A program made the translations under genes and the position numbers. The notes beneath the pieces were generated by a model, which did no database searches, was not told the origin of the DNA, and saw nothing but the letters and a program-made list of their open reading frames with translations. From the NCBI GenBank assembly GCA_023392615.1, contig JAEVYT010000041.1, positions 186,001 through 250,000 on the forward strand: a stretch of DNA of 64,000 nt, in the 5' to 3' direction. The DNA is from Bacillota bacterium. GTDB lineage: Bacteria; Bacillota; Clostridia; Lachnospirales; Lachnospiraceae. Positions 28,699 through 37,369 of the stretch are shown in pieces (position 1 is the first letter of the stretch; each line of letters begins with the position of its first letter).

Positions 28699-29217
28699 TT
28701 ACTTCTTAGATGGATCCAACGCTGTTTTGACCGTCTCAAATTTATCCCTAGAGATATGACAGTATCCGGTCGGATTCTTATCAAGATATTTTTGATGATA
28801 TTCTTCCGCTCTATAGTAATTTGATAGGGGTTTTACCTCAATCGCAATCTTTTCCTTATATTTTTTTTGCAGTTCTCGAATGGATTCTAGGATAATCGCC
28901 TCATCTTGACCATCCACATAATAGATACCGGTGCGATATTGCACCCCACTGTCTCCGCCTTGGCGATTTATGCTTACCGGATTAATTACATCATAATATA
29001 AATTCAGTACAAATGGTAACCCGATTACACTATCATCGTACTCCACCTTAACGGTTTCCGCATGACCTGTATTGTTATGACAAACCTCTTCATAGGTAGG
29101 GTTTTTCGTATTGCCATTCGCATAACCCACCTCCGTAAATAATACCCCTTTCACATTCTGAAGATACTGTTCGGTACCCCAAAAGCATCCTCCTGCCAGA
29201 TATATTGTTTTAGTCAT
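28699..29217 (-). CDS. msrA: Peptide-methionine (S)-S-oxide reductase (MsrA)
   Basis: Repairs oxidised methionine. The active-site motif GGCFWGTEQY is at residues 9-18, with the family segment EVGYANGNTKNPTYEEVC and GVQYRTGIYYV. Start placed at ATG 29217 (MTKTIYLAGG) because GAGGAG lies seven bases upstream; a start ten codons earlier lacks one. 172 residues is normal, with no MsrB fusion. It ends about 100 bases from the riboswitch of the cobalamin operon and is transcribed in the same direction. Confidence 0.94.
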   Translation of the reverse strand: MTKTIYLAGGCFWGTEQYLQNVKGVLFTEVGYANGNTKNPTYEEVCHNNTGHAETVKVEYDDSVIGLPFVLNLYYDVINPVSINRQGGDSGVQYRTGIYYVDGQDEAIILESIRELQKKYKEKIAIEVKPLSNYYRAEEYHQKYLDKNPTGYCHISRDKFETVKTALDPSKK

Positions 29218-29515
29218 GACGATTCTCCTCTCGTAATTTACTAGCATTATTCATCTTAAGGGATTTGTTTATTCGTATTTGTTTTTATTACCTTAACGAC
29301 GAATTACATACATATTGTATATGAATACAATGTATTTATAAATTGCATTATAACATAGTTCAGTATTTGATTTCAATTATTGCTTTCACAAAATTTTACC
29401 AAAACATCTAATTCTAATAATCGTTTGTGGAAGCACTATAGTTTATACATTAGAAATGAATAATCTTATATGACTTCGAGGCAATATTGGGGTTAGATGA
29501 CTATCTTGTTGAGTT

Positions 29516-30805
29516 CTAGTTTTTGCAACGGCTAACACACCTTGTGTATTGTAACAATGAGAGTTTCCCGTCATGAGGCTCACCAATATAGGTATGCGAC
29601 ATAGCTGTACATGATGTGATACGATTAACACCAGCCTTATAAAACAAATCGGTTAACTCTTCAAACTCATTCTCCCCACATGCTAAGCCAACTGTTTGAA
29701 GATGCCCCTTATGTACTCTTAATATTTTCATGATTTCATCTCGCTTAATTGGCATTAACCAAATATTACGATATAAGGGAGATGCCTTTATGGAAGGTTC
29801 ATAATCAATCATAATACTAAAATCAAGTTCCTTCCCCTCCACTAGTTTTTGAGTCCCCCCAAATTCTTCAAGTTTAATCAATTCCTTCGTCCAAGTCACC
29901 TCAGCCTGTTCATGAATTTCTAAAGGCTGTGGAGGGTATTTTTCTCGTGCTAAATCTAATGCATGTTGTAATTGAAGTGCACTGTGTTCGAGCAAATCGA
30001 TATCATCAGTTTCTATAAACAAACACTGCGGAGAGCTGCAAAATTGCTGATCACTTAAACATATCTCATTCGCTAATTGATGCAATGCTTCCACCATGTG
30101 TTCTCCCGGTGTCAAATAAGCGAAACTAATTCGGTGTCCCCATTCAATGATCGGCAAACTGGGAGGTGCCACCATTCGTATACCGCTAATCGCCTCATCC
30201 GAGCCCCATACAATAATAGCGTCAGCCACTTCCCCGAATGTCTTAATCGTATCGGTATCTCTTGACGAGATATCAAAAACATAAATATATGGTTCCAGTC
30301 TAGGTTCTATTTTGACTAACTGAGTCAGCAGTTGAAACGAGATGCCTCCTTCATACGATGGTAGTTTTAATATATTGATATTACCAGATAACAAACCTTC
30401 CAATACACTTAATACGGAAAGTGCTACGACATTCCCAGCTCCTATATGAATAATTACCCCCATAGGCTGTTGGCGTTCCTGAATATTTTTCTCAACATCT
30501 TTCCATTCGTAAAAATCATTTCCTAATTCACGCTTAATTTTGAGTATCAACGCTTCCGGAGTAAGTCCATCACAAATTGTATTGATTAAGTCCTCTGCTT
30601 TCCATGAACTCATTCCCATGTTGATTAACTGTTGATGAAATGCTTCAAAATCAGTTTGATCCACCAATTTCTTAATTGCATTGATTACCATATGAATGTC
30701 CGGAGGTCCTAACAATAAATCTTTATTCAACGTCTCTTCTAGCTTTAAAAGATAATGATTCCGCTCAGCTTCTGAAATCACTTTCCCTCGAAAGATATGT
30801 TCCAT
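29516..30805 (-). CDS. LuxC-type acyl-CoA/acyl-protein reductase
   Basis: 429 residues with the LuxC-family aldehyde-dehydrogenase-like fold: GVIIHIGAGNVVALSVLSVLEGLLSGN and NILKLPS in the nucleotide-binding region, the catalytic-cysteine-type segment LSDQQFCSSPQCLFIE, and GLACGENEFEELTDLFYKAGVNRITSC. LuxC reduces an activated fatty acyl group to aldehyde. The start is put at ATG 30805 (MEHIFRG) with GAGGA six bases upstream. It follows a LuxE-like ligase after 72 bases, so the two should form a fatty-acid reductase. No luciferase (luxAB) or luxD is present. Confidence 0.82.
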   Translation of the reverse strand: MEHIFRGKVISEAERNHYLLKLEETLNKDLLLGPPDIHMVINAIKKLVDQTDFEAFHQQLINMGMSSWKAEDLINTICDGLTPEALILKIKRELGNDFYEWKDVEKNIQERQQPMGVIIHIGAGNVVALSVLSVLEGLLSGNINILKLPSYEGGISFQLLTQLVKIEPRLEPYIYVFDISSRDTDTIKTFGEVADAIIVWGSDEAISGIRMVAPPSLPIIEWGHRISFAYLTPGEHMVEALHQLANEICLSDQQFCSSPQCLFIETDDIDLLEHSALQLQHALDLAREKYPPQPLEIHEQAEVTWTKELIKLEEFGGTQKLVEGKELDFSIMIDYEPSIKASPLYRNIWLMPIKRDEIMKILRVHKGHLQTVGLACGENEFEELTDLFYKAGVNRITSCTAMSHTYIGEPHDGKLSLLQYTRCVSRCKN

Positions 30806-30877
30806 ATTCATTCCTCGCTTTTCTTCAACCAGCATATTATAAAACAAATAAATATCTCTTACTCTGATTATCGCAAT

Positions 30878-31993
30878 CTAATTCCCCATCAGTTCAGAGG
30901 CTGTAGTCGCGCAGGTTCTGGCAACGCTAGTTCCTGCTCTACCAATTATCTCAAAATACGGTGTGGTAATCCCACATCCGCATTCCCTTCCATCTTTTAA
31001 AACTGCCATATCCCCCATAATTACGGAAGAAAGTGGCATCGAAGACACCAAAGGGCTGATAAAGTTAAGAAACCCTGGTTGATCAAACCCGAGTGGTTCC
31101 ATTGTTTTAACATCTCGAATCACGACCCTGCTCCATATCGGCACATGCATATGATGATTGCTGCATTCTGGATAAGCAACACTATGTTCTACGGCACTAT
31201 AGAAATCCCTGCAATTTTTTGCCGGAATGCCTAACATCTCCTCTATTAACGCATAAAGATCTTCCTTTTTTATAGCCATATCATTAAATTTCTTCCATCC
31301 TCCACCAGTAAATACAATAGATTTCTTATTTAATTTGAGGGGTTTTAGTTTCATTTCCTTCATCGTTAATAACAACATATACAGATAGGAGGGGAAGCCC
31401 ATAATTCGCACCGGAAGCTTCTGCTTATCATATTTTACCAGAGCGTTCATAATACCAAAATAATCAATTCGGTACTCATCCCCCATCGATCTAAGTGCAA
31501 AAAACTTATGTAGCGCGGGAGCCAAACGTGTCATACCGGTAAGTACTTTCACATTTCCCATATCGTTACCGGGTTTCGGTTCATAACCAAGCAATAAATA
31601 ATTAGTCGGAATAATTGATACAAACTTATGATAAAGCATCGATTTAACAATCATCTTCGTACCAAGTGACAAGGTGCTTTTATCAAGGAATATTTGACTT
31701 TTTTGACCGGTAGTTCCTGATGAGGTAGCATGAACCTCAACCTCTTCTTCTTTAATACTTTTCACCTCATGCCTTTTAAAATAATCTACCGGAATGGGTG
31801 GTATGTTGACGATATCCTCTATTTCTTTTATCTGAGCCGGAAGAAATTTATTCCTCTTGATTAACTCATGGTAGAATTCACAATTCTTAGCATGATGTTC
31901 TATCGATTCCCTCATTGCTGCCAGAAATAATTCTTCGCTGCCGTTTTGGTCATAAATCTTCTTATATTGAAATAACCTCTCTCTTGCCTCCAT
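30878..31993 (-). CDS. LuxE-type acyl-protein synthetase / acyl-activating ligase
   Basis: 371 residues matching the LuxE family of adenylate-forming enzymes: IPPIPVDYFKRHEV near residue 65, the ATP-binding loop ATSSGTTGQKS at about 90-100, and DFYSAVEHSVAYPECSNHHMH with GFLNFISPL further on. Such proteins activate an acyl group and hand it to the LuxC reductase. It is the first gene of the pair. The natural acyl substrate cannot be told from sequence. Confidence 0.82.
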   Translation of the reverse strand: MEARERLFQYKKIYDQNGSEELFLAAMRESIEHHAKNCEFYHELIKRNKFLPAQIKEIEDIVNIPPIPVDYFKRHEVKSIKEEEVEVHATSSGTTGQKSQIFLDKSTLSLGTKMIVKSMLYHKFVSIIPTNYLLLGYEPKPGNDMGNVKVLTGMTRLAPALHKFFALRSMGDEYRIDYFGIMNALVKYDKQKLPVRIMGFPSYLYMLLLTMKEMKLKPLKLNKKSIVFTGGGWKKFNDMAIKKEDLYALIEEMLGIPAKNCRDFYSAVEHSVAYPECSNHHMHVPIWSRVVIRDVKTMEPLGFDQPGFLNFISPLVSSMPLSSVIMGDMAVLKDGRECGCGITTPYFEIIGRAGTSVARTCATTASELMGN

Positions 31994-32060
31994 ACGCGCC
32001 CCCTTTGAACCTTCTTTACGGAACCTTCTTACGTGGTATTCTATAATATTATTATGTAGA

Positions 32061-32089
32061 ATTATAACATATTTTTCCTTAAGCTACAA
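32061..32089 (-). promoter_or_regulatory. Promoter of the luxE/luxC-type pair
   Basis: On the minus strand TTGTAG (32089-32084), a 17-base spacer and TATAAT (32066-32061), about 70 bases before the LuxE-type start. The remainder of the 305-base gap up to the lipoprotein gene is AT-rich and shows nothing else I can support. Confidence 0.5.
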
Positions 32090-32331
32090 CTAACCACATA
32101 TACTGCATGCATATCATATATTTAAGAAATCTGTAATTAAGAAATCAGTTTATGTCATCTATCTCGTATGATCTCAAAAAAGCGAAGTTTATATTTGCTT
32201 TTATATTAAATGCAGTACCGAAATATATTAATATTGACATTACTTTGAATTTAAGCCACTATATAATGTATCATATCACCATGTATTTTTCTTAATGATT
32301 GGTGCTTGTGAAACAAAGGGGGGAATATACG

Positions 32332-32748
32332 ATCAAGAAAAAATATATTTTAGTAATTGTAATCATTATTCTATGTTTTGTATTAATAGCATGTAAAAAC
32401 GAAGATACAACGATTAAAGATATCACAGCAGAATCATACGGTATGGCTTATGAAGATAGCGTTCTTTATTTCTCAAATGATACAGTAGACAAGACGAATG
32501 TTAAATCACTCGTAGAAAAATATAATAATATTAAATTAATAGGTAAATCTAAGGAACAAGTAAGTTGGGAAAAATCAATAGGAATCTTATTTTATTACAA
32601 GAATCATATTTCCGGCCAAATATACCTATTTGATAATGGAATATGTAGTTTTAATGGACTAGATATGTATACTATGTCAGATGAAACTGACATATATGAG
32701 GATGCACTATATACATATAAAGATTTAAAAGAAAAGCAAAAACAATAA
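32332..32748 (+). CDS. Small putative lipoprotein, possible non-AUG (ATC) start
   Basis: The frame encodes a short basic start (KKKYILVIVIIILCFVLIAC) with a lipobox cysteine, then about 115 polar residues without a recognised domain. An AGGGGGG ribosome site lies eight bases before an ATC codon at 32332, exactly where an ATG would be expected for a lipoprotein signal peptide; the only standard starts are TTG 32299 and GTG 32308, which have no ribosome site and would place charged residues first. Either ATC is used inefficiently or the gene has lost its start. It is followed by a hairpin. Confidence 0.6.
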   Translation: MKKKYILVIVIIILCFVLIACKNEDTTIKDITAESYGMAYEDSVLYFSNDTVDKTNVKSLVEKYNNIKLIGKSKEQVSWEKSIGILFYYKNHISGQIYLFDNGICSFNGLDMYTMSDETDIYEDALYTYKDLKEKQKQ

Positions 32749-32809
32749 TACAAGAATATTTACTTAATAATATCATTATTAATTCAACTTTACACAATAT
32801 TGAAGCAAC

Positions 32810-32840
32810 GGAGGGAAACAAACTCCCTCCTTAAATTTTT
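32810..32840 (+). terminator. Probable terminator of the lipoprotein gene
   Basis: GGAGGGA (32810-32816) pairs with TCCCTCC (32824-32830) over a seven-base loop and is followed by TTAAATTTTT. It lies about 60 bases after the stop codon. On the other strand there is no T tract, so it does not serve the siderophore operon. Confidence 0.55.
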
Positions 32841-32983
32841 GATAATCTGTCATTGTTCCCTGTATATTTTTCTAATTCTTCTTACTATTTGCTTTCTGTC
32901 GAGTCTGCTGTTAATCTTCTGACTCATTCTTGTTGTTTCTATTTTTAATTCTTTCAATCTGTAATAATTCTTGCGTAATTCTC

Positions 32984-33784
32984 CTAACTTACATGATAGC
33001 GTCCTTTAGGTATGATAAAAGGTGAATCCGATATAGGATCTTTAATAACTGCACAATCCAATCCGTAAACGGTTTTAATCAATTCCTCCGATATCACATC
33101 CTCCGGTGTTCCTTGAGCTACTAAATTCCCCTGGTGTACCGCGAAGATGTAGTCCGCATATCGTGCAGAAAGATTAATATCATGCAGGACCATAACGATC
33201 GTCGTTCCTCTTTTGCGATTTAAATCAGTAAGTAAATCCAGTATCTCTACCTGATAAGCAATATCTAAAAAGGTGGTAGGTTCATCAAGCAAAAGGATAT
33301 CAGTTTGTTGAGCTAAGGCCATGGCAATCCATACTCTTTGACGCTGACCACCGGACAGTTCATCCACACACCGATCTGCAAGCTCTGTAATTCCCATGAT
33401 TTCTAGTGCTTCTGCTACTGCCACATAATCTTCTTTATCCATTCCCTTTAAAAAGGTTTGATATGGAAAACGTCCACGCGCCACCAGATCAGACACCATA
33501 ATTCCTTCCGGTACGACAGGCGATTGTGGTAACAACCCTAACAACTGAGCTAATCTTCTTGACGGAAAAGAACTGATCTTTTTCCCATCCAATACGGTAT
33601 CGCCTGAGGTAGGTTTTATAAGTCGTGCAAGGGTTTTTAATAAGGTTGATTTACCGCATGCATTTGCACCGATAATTACGCTAATCTTATTACTTGGAAT
33701 TGAAACATCAATCCCATGCAGTATTGTCTTATTCTCATAGCCTGCTTGAAGCTTTCTTCCTTCATATTCATGCATCTTACTCAT
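32984..33784 (-). CDS. Ferric-siderophore ABC transporter, ATP-binding protein (FecE/FhuC type)
   Basis: 266 residues with Walker A GANACGKST, Q-loop LLPQSP, signature LSGGQRQRVWIA, Walker B ILLLDEPTTFLD and H-loop VLHDINLSARYAD, the pattern of FepC/FhuC importers. Its start overlaps the end of the upstream permease gene by four bases (ATGA). Last gene of a four-gene import operon. Confidence 0.93.
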   Translation of the reverse strand: MSKMHEYEGRKLQAGYENKTILHGIDVSIPSNKISVIIGANACGKSTLLKTLARLIKPTSGDTVLDGKKISSFPSRRLAQLLGLLPQSPVVPEGIMVSDLVARGRFPYQTFLKGMDKEDYVAVAEALEIMGITELADRCVDELSGGQRQRVWIAMALAQQTDILLLDEPTTFLDIAYQVEILDLLTDLNRKRGTTIVMVLHDINLSARYADYIFAVHQGNLVAQGTPEDVISEELIKTVYGLDCAVIKDPISDSPFIIPKGRYHVS

Positions 33785-34815
33785 GCTGCACCTCCTGCTC
33801 GATTCATTCGTATTAACAAAATAAGTAAATAAGGAGCTCCCATTATACCTGTGATTATACCAACCGGAAACCTTACGCTAAATGCAAACTGTCCGATTAA
33901 GTCCGCTCCGAGTACCAATGCTGCGCCTACTAATGCTGATGGAATTGCATTGGATACCCCAGTCCCTACCAACCTTCCGGCAATTGGTCCTGAAAGAAAG
34001 GCTACAAACGCAATCGGTCCAGTAACTGAGGTTGAAAAAGCAATTAAGAATACTGCACTCAAGACCAGGACAATTCGAGTCATATCGGTGCGGACTCCCA
34101 ATGTAATTGCTGATTGTTCTCCTAGCTCAAGGATTGTCAGATGTCTGCCCATAAGGATAATGATACTTCCAAAAACCAACACTACAACGAACAAAACCGG
34201 AATGTTCTTCATCTGAATACCATTCAGACTTCCGCTCATCCAACGGAGAGCCGCTGGAACATCGTATTGATTCGCTCTTAATAATAAGAAGGAAATCAAA
34301 GCATTCATCATCGCCTGAATTCCTATTCCGATCAAGATCAATCTTCCTCCCGAAAAATTCCCTCCCCTGGAGAGAAAATATATCATACCTGCAACAAGTA
34401 ATCCAAAGCCTACCGCTGCAATAGATACCGCGGTTCCGCTTAATCTTAACATAAGGATACAAAACACAGCCGCTACACTCGAGCCAGAGGTTATTCCGAT
34501 AATATCCGGACTAGCAAGAGGATTGCGCAACATGATCTGAAATGTATTACCGGCCATCCCAAATGCCATGCCAACCAGTAATCCAGCCAACATTCTGGGA
34601 AGCCTGATATTACCAATAGCAAAGGATGCTCCTTGAATCTGTTCTCCGAATATTACCCGAATTGCTGTGGATAAGGAATAATTAATATTACCAAAGCTCA
34701 ATACCGCACTGGAAAGTACTAATAACAATATCGATAACATGATTGTAACCATCAACCATTTTGTTCTTCTTCGAGTGTACCCTTTTTTTAATAAACTGAT
34801 ATTTTTTTCTGTCAT
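33781..34815 (-). CDS. Ferric-siderophore ABC transporter permease (FecCD family)
   Basis: 344 residues with about nine to ten hydrophobic segments and the FecCD hallmarks RLPRMLAGLLVGMAFGMAG, QIMLRNPLASPDIIGITSGS and GPIAFVAFLSGPIAGRLVG. Forms the channel with the neighbouring permease. Four-base ATGA overlaps join it to both neighbours. Confidence 0.93.
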   Translation of the reverse strand: MTEKNISLLKKGYTRRRTKWLMVTIMLSILLLVLSSAVLSFGNINYSLSTAIRVIFGEQIQGASFAIGNIRLPRMLAGLLVGMAFGMAGNTFQIMLRNPLASPDIIGITSGSSVAAVFCILMLRLSGTAVSIAAVGFGLLVAGMIYFLSRGGNFSGGRLILIGIGIQAMMNALISFLLLRANQYDVPAALRWMSGSLNGIQMKNIPVLFVVVLVFGSIIILMGRHLTILELGEQSAITLGVRTDMTRIVLVLSAVFLIAFSTSVTGPIAFVAFLSGPIAGRLVGTGVSNAIPSALVGAALVLGADLIGQFAFSVRFPVGIITGIMGAPYLLILLIRMNRAGGAA

Positions 34816-35810
34816 ATAGATCGTACCCTTGCTCTCATTGCTATTATTATCAAGATAGGTGCGCCGAAAAATGCAGTTATTATACCAGCCTCAAGCTCAC
34901 CCGGAGTTCCAATTAACCTCCCAACAATATCTGATACTGTCAGTAAAACAGCACCTCCGACTGCAGACAGCGGAACCGTATATCTCATATCGGGACCACA
35001 GATTAGTCGCATTGTATGTGGAATCATAAGCCCAACAAATCCTATCGGGCCTGCCAATGCGGTGGTAGCACCACAAAGTGTTACGCCTGCCACTGCAGTA
35101 ATCAATCGTATTCTTCCTGTCTTCACACCCAAACCAATCGCCATCTCGTCACCAAGAGCCATAGCATTTAACGCTGGCGTGGCCAGAATACCCACTACAA
35201 TCCCTCCAACTAAAAACGGTAAAACAGTCATAATTCCTTCCCATGTAGCTCCGTTGACACTTCCAACCTGCCAGAAGCGATATGCATTCATAACTTCCGT
35301 ACGCGGCAAAATGATAGCACTTACCAAAGAGGATAACGCCGCACTGGTAGCTGCTCCGGCCAATGCAAGCTTTATCGGAGTAGCACCGCCGCGTCCAAGT
35401 GAACCGACGCTATAGACAAAAATTGCGCTAACCCCTGCTCCGATTAATGCAAACCATAGATATTCACTGGCTGATCCGATACGAAAGAATGCAATCCCAC
35501 TAACTACAAAAAGAGATGCCCCTGTATTCACACCCAGTATACTTGGGTCTGCTATCGGATTTCTTGTAATCGCCTGCATAAGAGCGCCAGAGACTCCTAA
35601 GGAGGCTCCGGCAATTAAACTGAATACAGTTCTTGGAATACGTTCTCGTACTACTAAGGCATTAATAGATGTATCACCCGTTTGAAACAAGTACTGAATT
35701 ACTTCATTGAATTTTATATACCGTGCACCGAATGCCAACGAGGCTATGATACACAATGCTATACTTGTCATTACGGCAAGTGCCATAATAATTAATTTTG
35801 TTTTTTTCAT
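34812..35810 (-). CDS. Ferric-siderophore ABC transporter permease (FecCD family)
   Basis: 332 residues, the partner of the permease above. It shows VRERIPRTVFSLIAGASLGVSGA, ALMQAITRNPIADPSILGVN and GPIGFVGLMIPHTMRLICGPD, the cytoplasmic coupling loop region of the family. Overlaps the substrate-binding gene by four bases. Confidence 0.93.
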   Translation of the reverse strand: MKKTKLIIMALAVMTSIALCIIASLAFGARYIKFNEVIQYLFQTGDTSINALVVRERIPRTVFSLIAGASLGVSGALMQAITRNPIADPSILGVNTGASLFVVSGIAFFRIGSASEYLWFALIGAGVSAIFVYSVGSLGRGGATPIKLALAGAATSAALSSLVSAIILPRTEVMNAYRFWQVGSVNGATWEGIMTVLPFLVGGIVVGILATPALNAMALGDEMAIGLGVKTGRIRLITAVAGVTLCGATTALAGPIGFVGLMIPHTMRLICGPDMRYTVPLSAVGGAVLLTVSDIVGRLIGTPGELEAGIITAFFGAPILIIIAMRARVRSI

Positions 35811-36880
35811 TGAACTTTATCAGCTGCCTCTCCGATCCGTTTCAAATATTCATCAATAGTAGCTGGAATAGATAATGCACTTGGAGTTCCGGAAGCTGCT
35901 AACGGCGTTCCATCTTCAATTAATGCTACGGAACCTCTCTTTACAGCCGGGATAGTGCCAACAAGCTTATCCTTCTGTAAAGCTTTTAATAATTTATCAT
36001 CACCGTAAGCAATAATAACATCTACGTCCTTTAATACATCTACATTCTCCGCACTAAGTTCGAGTGCAAATGTTTTATTGTCCTTTGCAAGGTTCAATAC
36101 ACTCTCTGGGAATTTCATACCCAAATCAGTCAAATAAGCCGCACGAGGATCAGAGGGTAGATACACATAGAATTTGCCTAAATCAGCAGGATTAAAGTAG
36201 AAAAATGCTGCTGATTTCCCTTTTAGCTGTGGATACTCAGAAGTCTTATCTGTAATCAACTGTTCCAGTTGTTTAACCAACTCTTCCCCTTCTGTTTTCA
36301 TACCCATGCCGGCTGCATCCATCACAATCTGATCACGCCAGTAGGTCTGCCAAGCAAGGGTCGGATATGCCACAACCGGTGCAATTGCACTTAACATATC
36401 ATATTCTTCTTTTGTAATACCGGAATAAGCAGCTAAAATAACATCCGGCTTTGCATTGCTTACTGCTTCATAATCTAAGCCGTCTGTATCATTAAATAAT
36501 ACCGGTTTATCTACACCAAGCTTCTTAAAGCCTTCTGCAGTCCAAGGTAATAGTCCGCTATTATCAGTAACACCATAGTTTGCTTTGGACACGCCGACCG
36601 GAACTACTCCAAGGGCTAAAGGTACATCTTGATTTGCCCAAGATATTGTAACTACTCGTTCCGGCTTTTCTTTAATCACTGTTTCAGCAAAAGCATGTTT
36701 TATTGTAATCGGATATTTTGTTGTAACTTCATCCTTGTTTGTCTCTTCTTGCTTTCCTGTTGGTGTTGCTCCTGTAGCCTTATCACTATTTCCCTTTGTG
36801 CTTGAATTAGCATTTGAGCAAGCGCTTAAAAACATTGCTAATACCATAACAAAAATTATGCTCATTTTGTTGAATTTCAT
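35807..36880 (-). CDS. Iron-siderophore substrate-binding lipoprotein
   Basis: 357 residues. Signal peptide with lipobox (MFLSACSN), a Ser/Thr/Lys-rich linker to about residue 50, then a two-lobed FecB/FhuD-type domain (ERVVTISWANQDVPLALGVVPVGV; KPDVILAAYSGITKEEYDMLSAIAPVVAY). First gene of the operon, downstream of a Fur box. The specific siderophore cannot be told. Confidence 0.92.
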   Translation of the reverse strand: MKFNKMSIIFVMVLAMFLSACSNANSSTKGNSDKATGATPTGKQEETNKDEVTTKYPITIKHAFAETVIKEKPERVVTISWANQDVPLALGVVPVGVSKANYGVTDNSGLLPWTAEGFKKLGVDKPVLFNDTDGLDYEAVSNAKPDVILAAYSGITKEEYDMLSAIAPVVAYPTLAWQTYWRDQIVMDAAGMGMKTEGEELVKQLEQLITDKTSEYPQLKGKSAAFFYFNPADLGKFYVYLPSDPRAAYLTDLGMKFPESVLNLAKDNKTFALELSAENVDVLKDVDVIIAYGDDKLLKALQKDKLVGTIPAVKRGSVALIEDGTPLAASGTPSALSIPATIDEYLKRIGEAADKVQ

Positions 36881-36985
36881 ATGTATGCTCCTTTAGTCTC
36901 ATATTAGATAAGCAATTTATACGGCCAATATAATCTGCCACCCAACGTTTCGTATGTAATTGATCGTTTGTTCAAGAACGGAAAT

Positions 36986-37014
36986 AGCATATAATAGATT
37001 CATTCCTTTGTCAA
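36986..37014 (-). promoter_or_regulatory. Promoter of the siderophore-uptake operon
   Basis: On the minus strand TTGACA (37014-37009), a 17-base spacer and TATGCT (36991-36986), about 105 bases before the binding-protein start and next to the Fur box. Confidence 0.65.
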
Positions 37015-37020
37015 GCTAAA

Positions 37021-37035
37021 TGATAATGATTATCA
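37021..37035. promoter_or_regulatory. Fur box
   Basis: TGATAATGATTATCA is a perfect 7-1-7 inverted repeat identical to the TGATAATnATTATCA consensus of Bacillus-type Fur sites. It lies six bases upstream of the -35 box of the siderophore operon, so iron-dependent repression is expected. Confidence 0.85.
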
Positions 37036-37087
37036 TAATTAATTAATTTTACCAATAAATTAAGTTTCCATTAACTCTATATAATAT

Positions 37088-37156
37088 CAAAAACACTCAT
37101 TTTATTTGACATTTTATTAATGCACATTGCATTAGAAAATCAAATAAAACGAGTGT
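37088..37156 (-). terminator. Terminator of the TIGR00300 gene (nested stem-loop)
   Basis: A 17-base stem (37093-37109 with 37140-37156, one G-T pair) encloses a second perfect hairpin TAATGCA-CAT-TGCATTA. On the minus strand the outer stem ends GAGTGTTTTTG, giving the T tract. The rest of the 490-base gap (36881-37369) holds the Fur box and promoter and otherwise only AT-rich sequence. Confidence 0.65.
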
Positions 37157-37369
37157 CTCTATCGTTGTATTACCAACCCATTATTTTACTGATAAAAAAT
37201 CTCTAACTATTTTTAATTATCCGGACTTTATTTAATCTATCGCTTTCTCCATTCCTATTTAAGTACAATTTAATGATATTATTCTTCCTAATATTTATCA
37301 TTAACAAAAAACACTATTTATACAACTTATTTAAGAAACTACCAATTTTGCAATTATAAATATAGCTTT

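Noticed and set aside
28484..28759. Plus-strand ORF overlapping the B12 riboswitch
   Set aside because: It is antisense to the conserved aptamer and has no ribosome site or recognisable product.
29516..31993. Part of a bioluminescence (lux) operon
   Set aside because: No luxA, luxB or luxD occurs within reach, and luciferase needs oxygen, which does not fit this apparently anaerobic host.
34127..34462. Overlapping gene inside the siderophore permease
   Set aside because: Lies in another frame of a well-conserved FecCD gene and has no family match or ribosome site.
36881..37369. Small RNA in the 490-base gap
   Set aside because: The only structures are a terminator, a promoter and the Fur box; no separate promoter-terminator unit was found.
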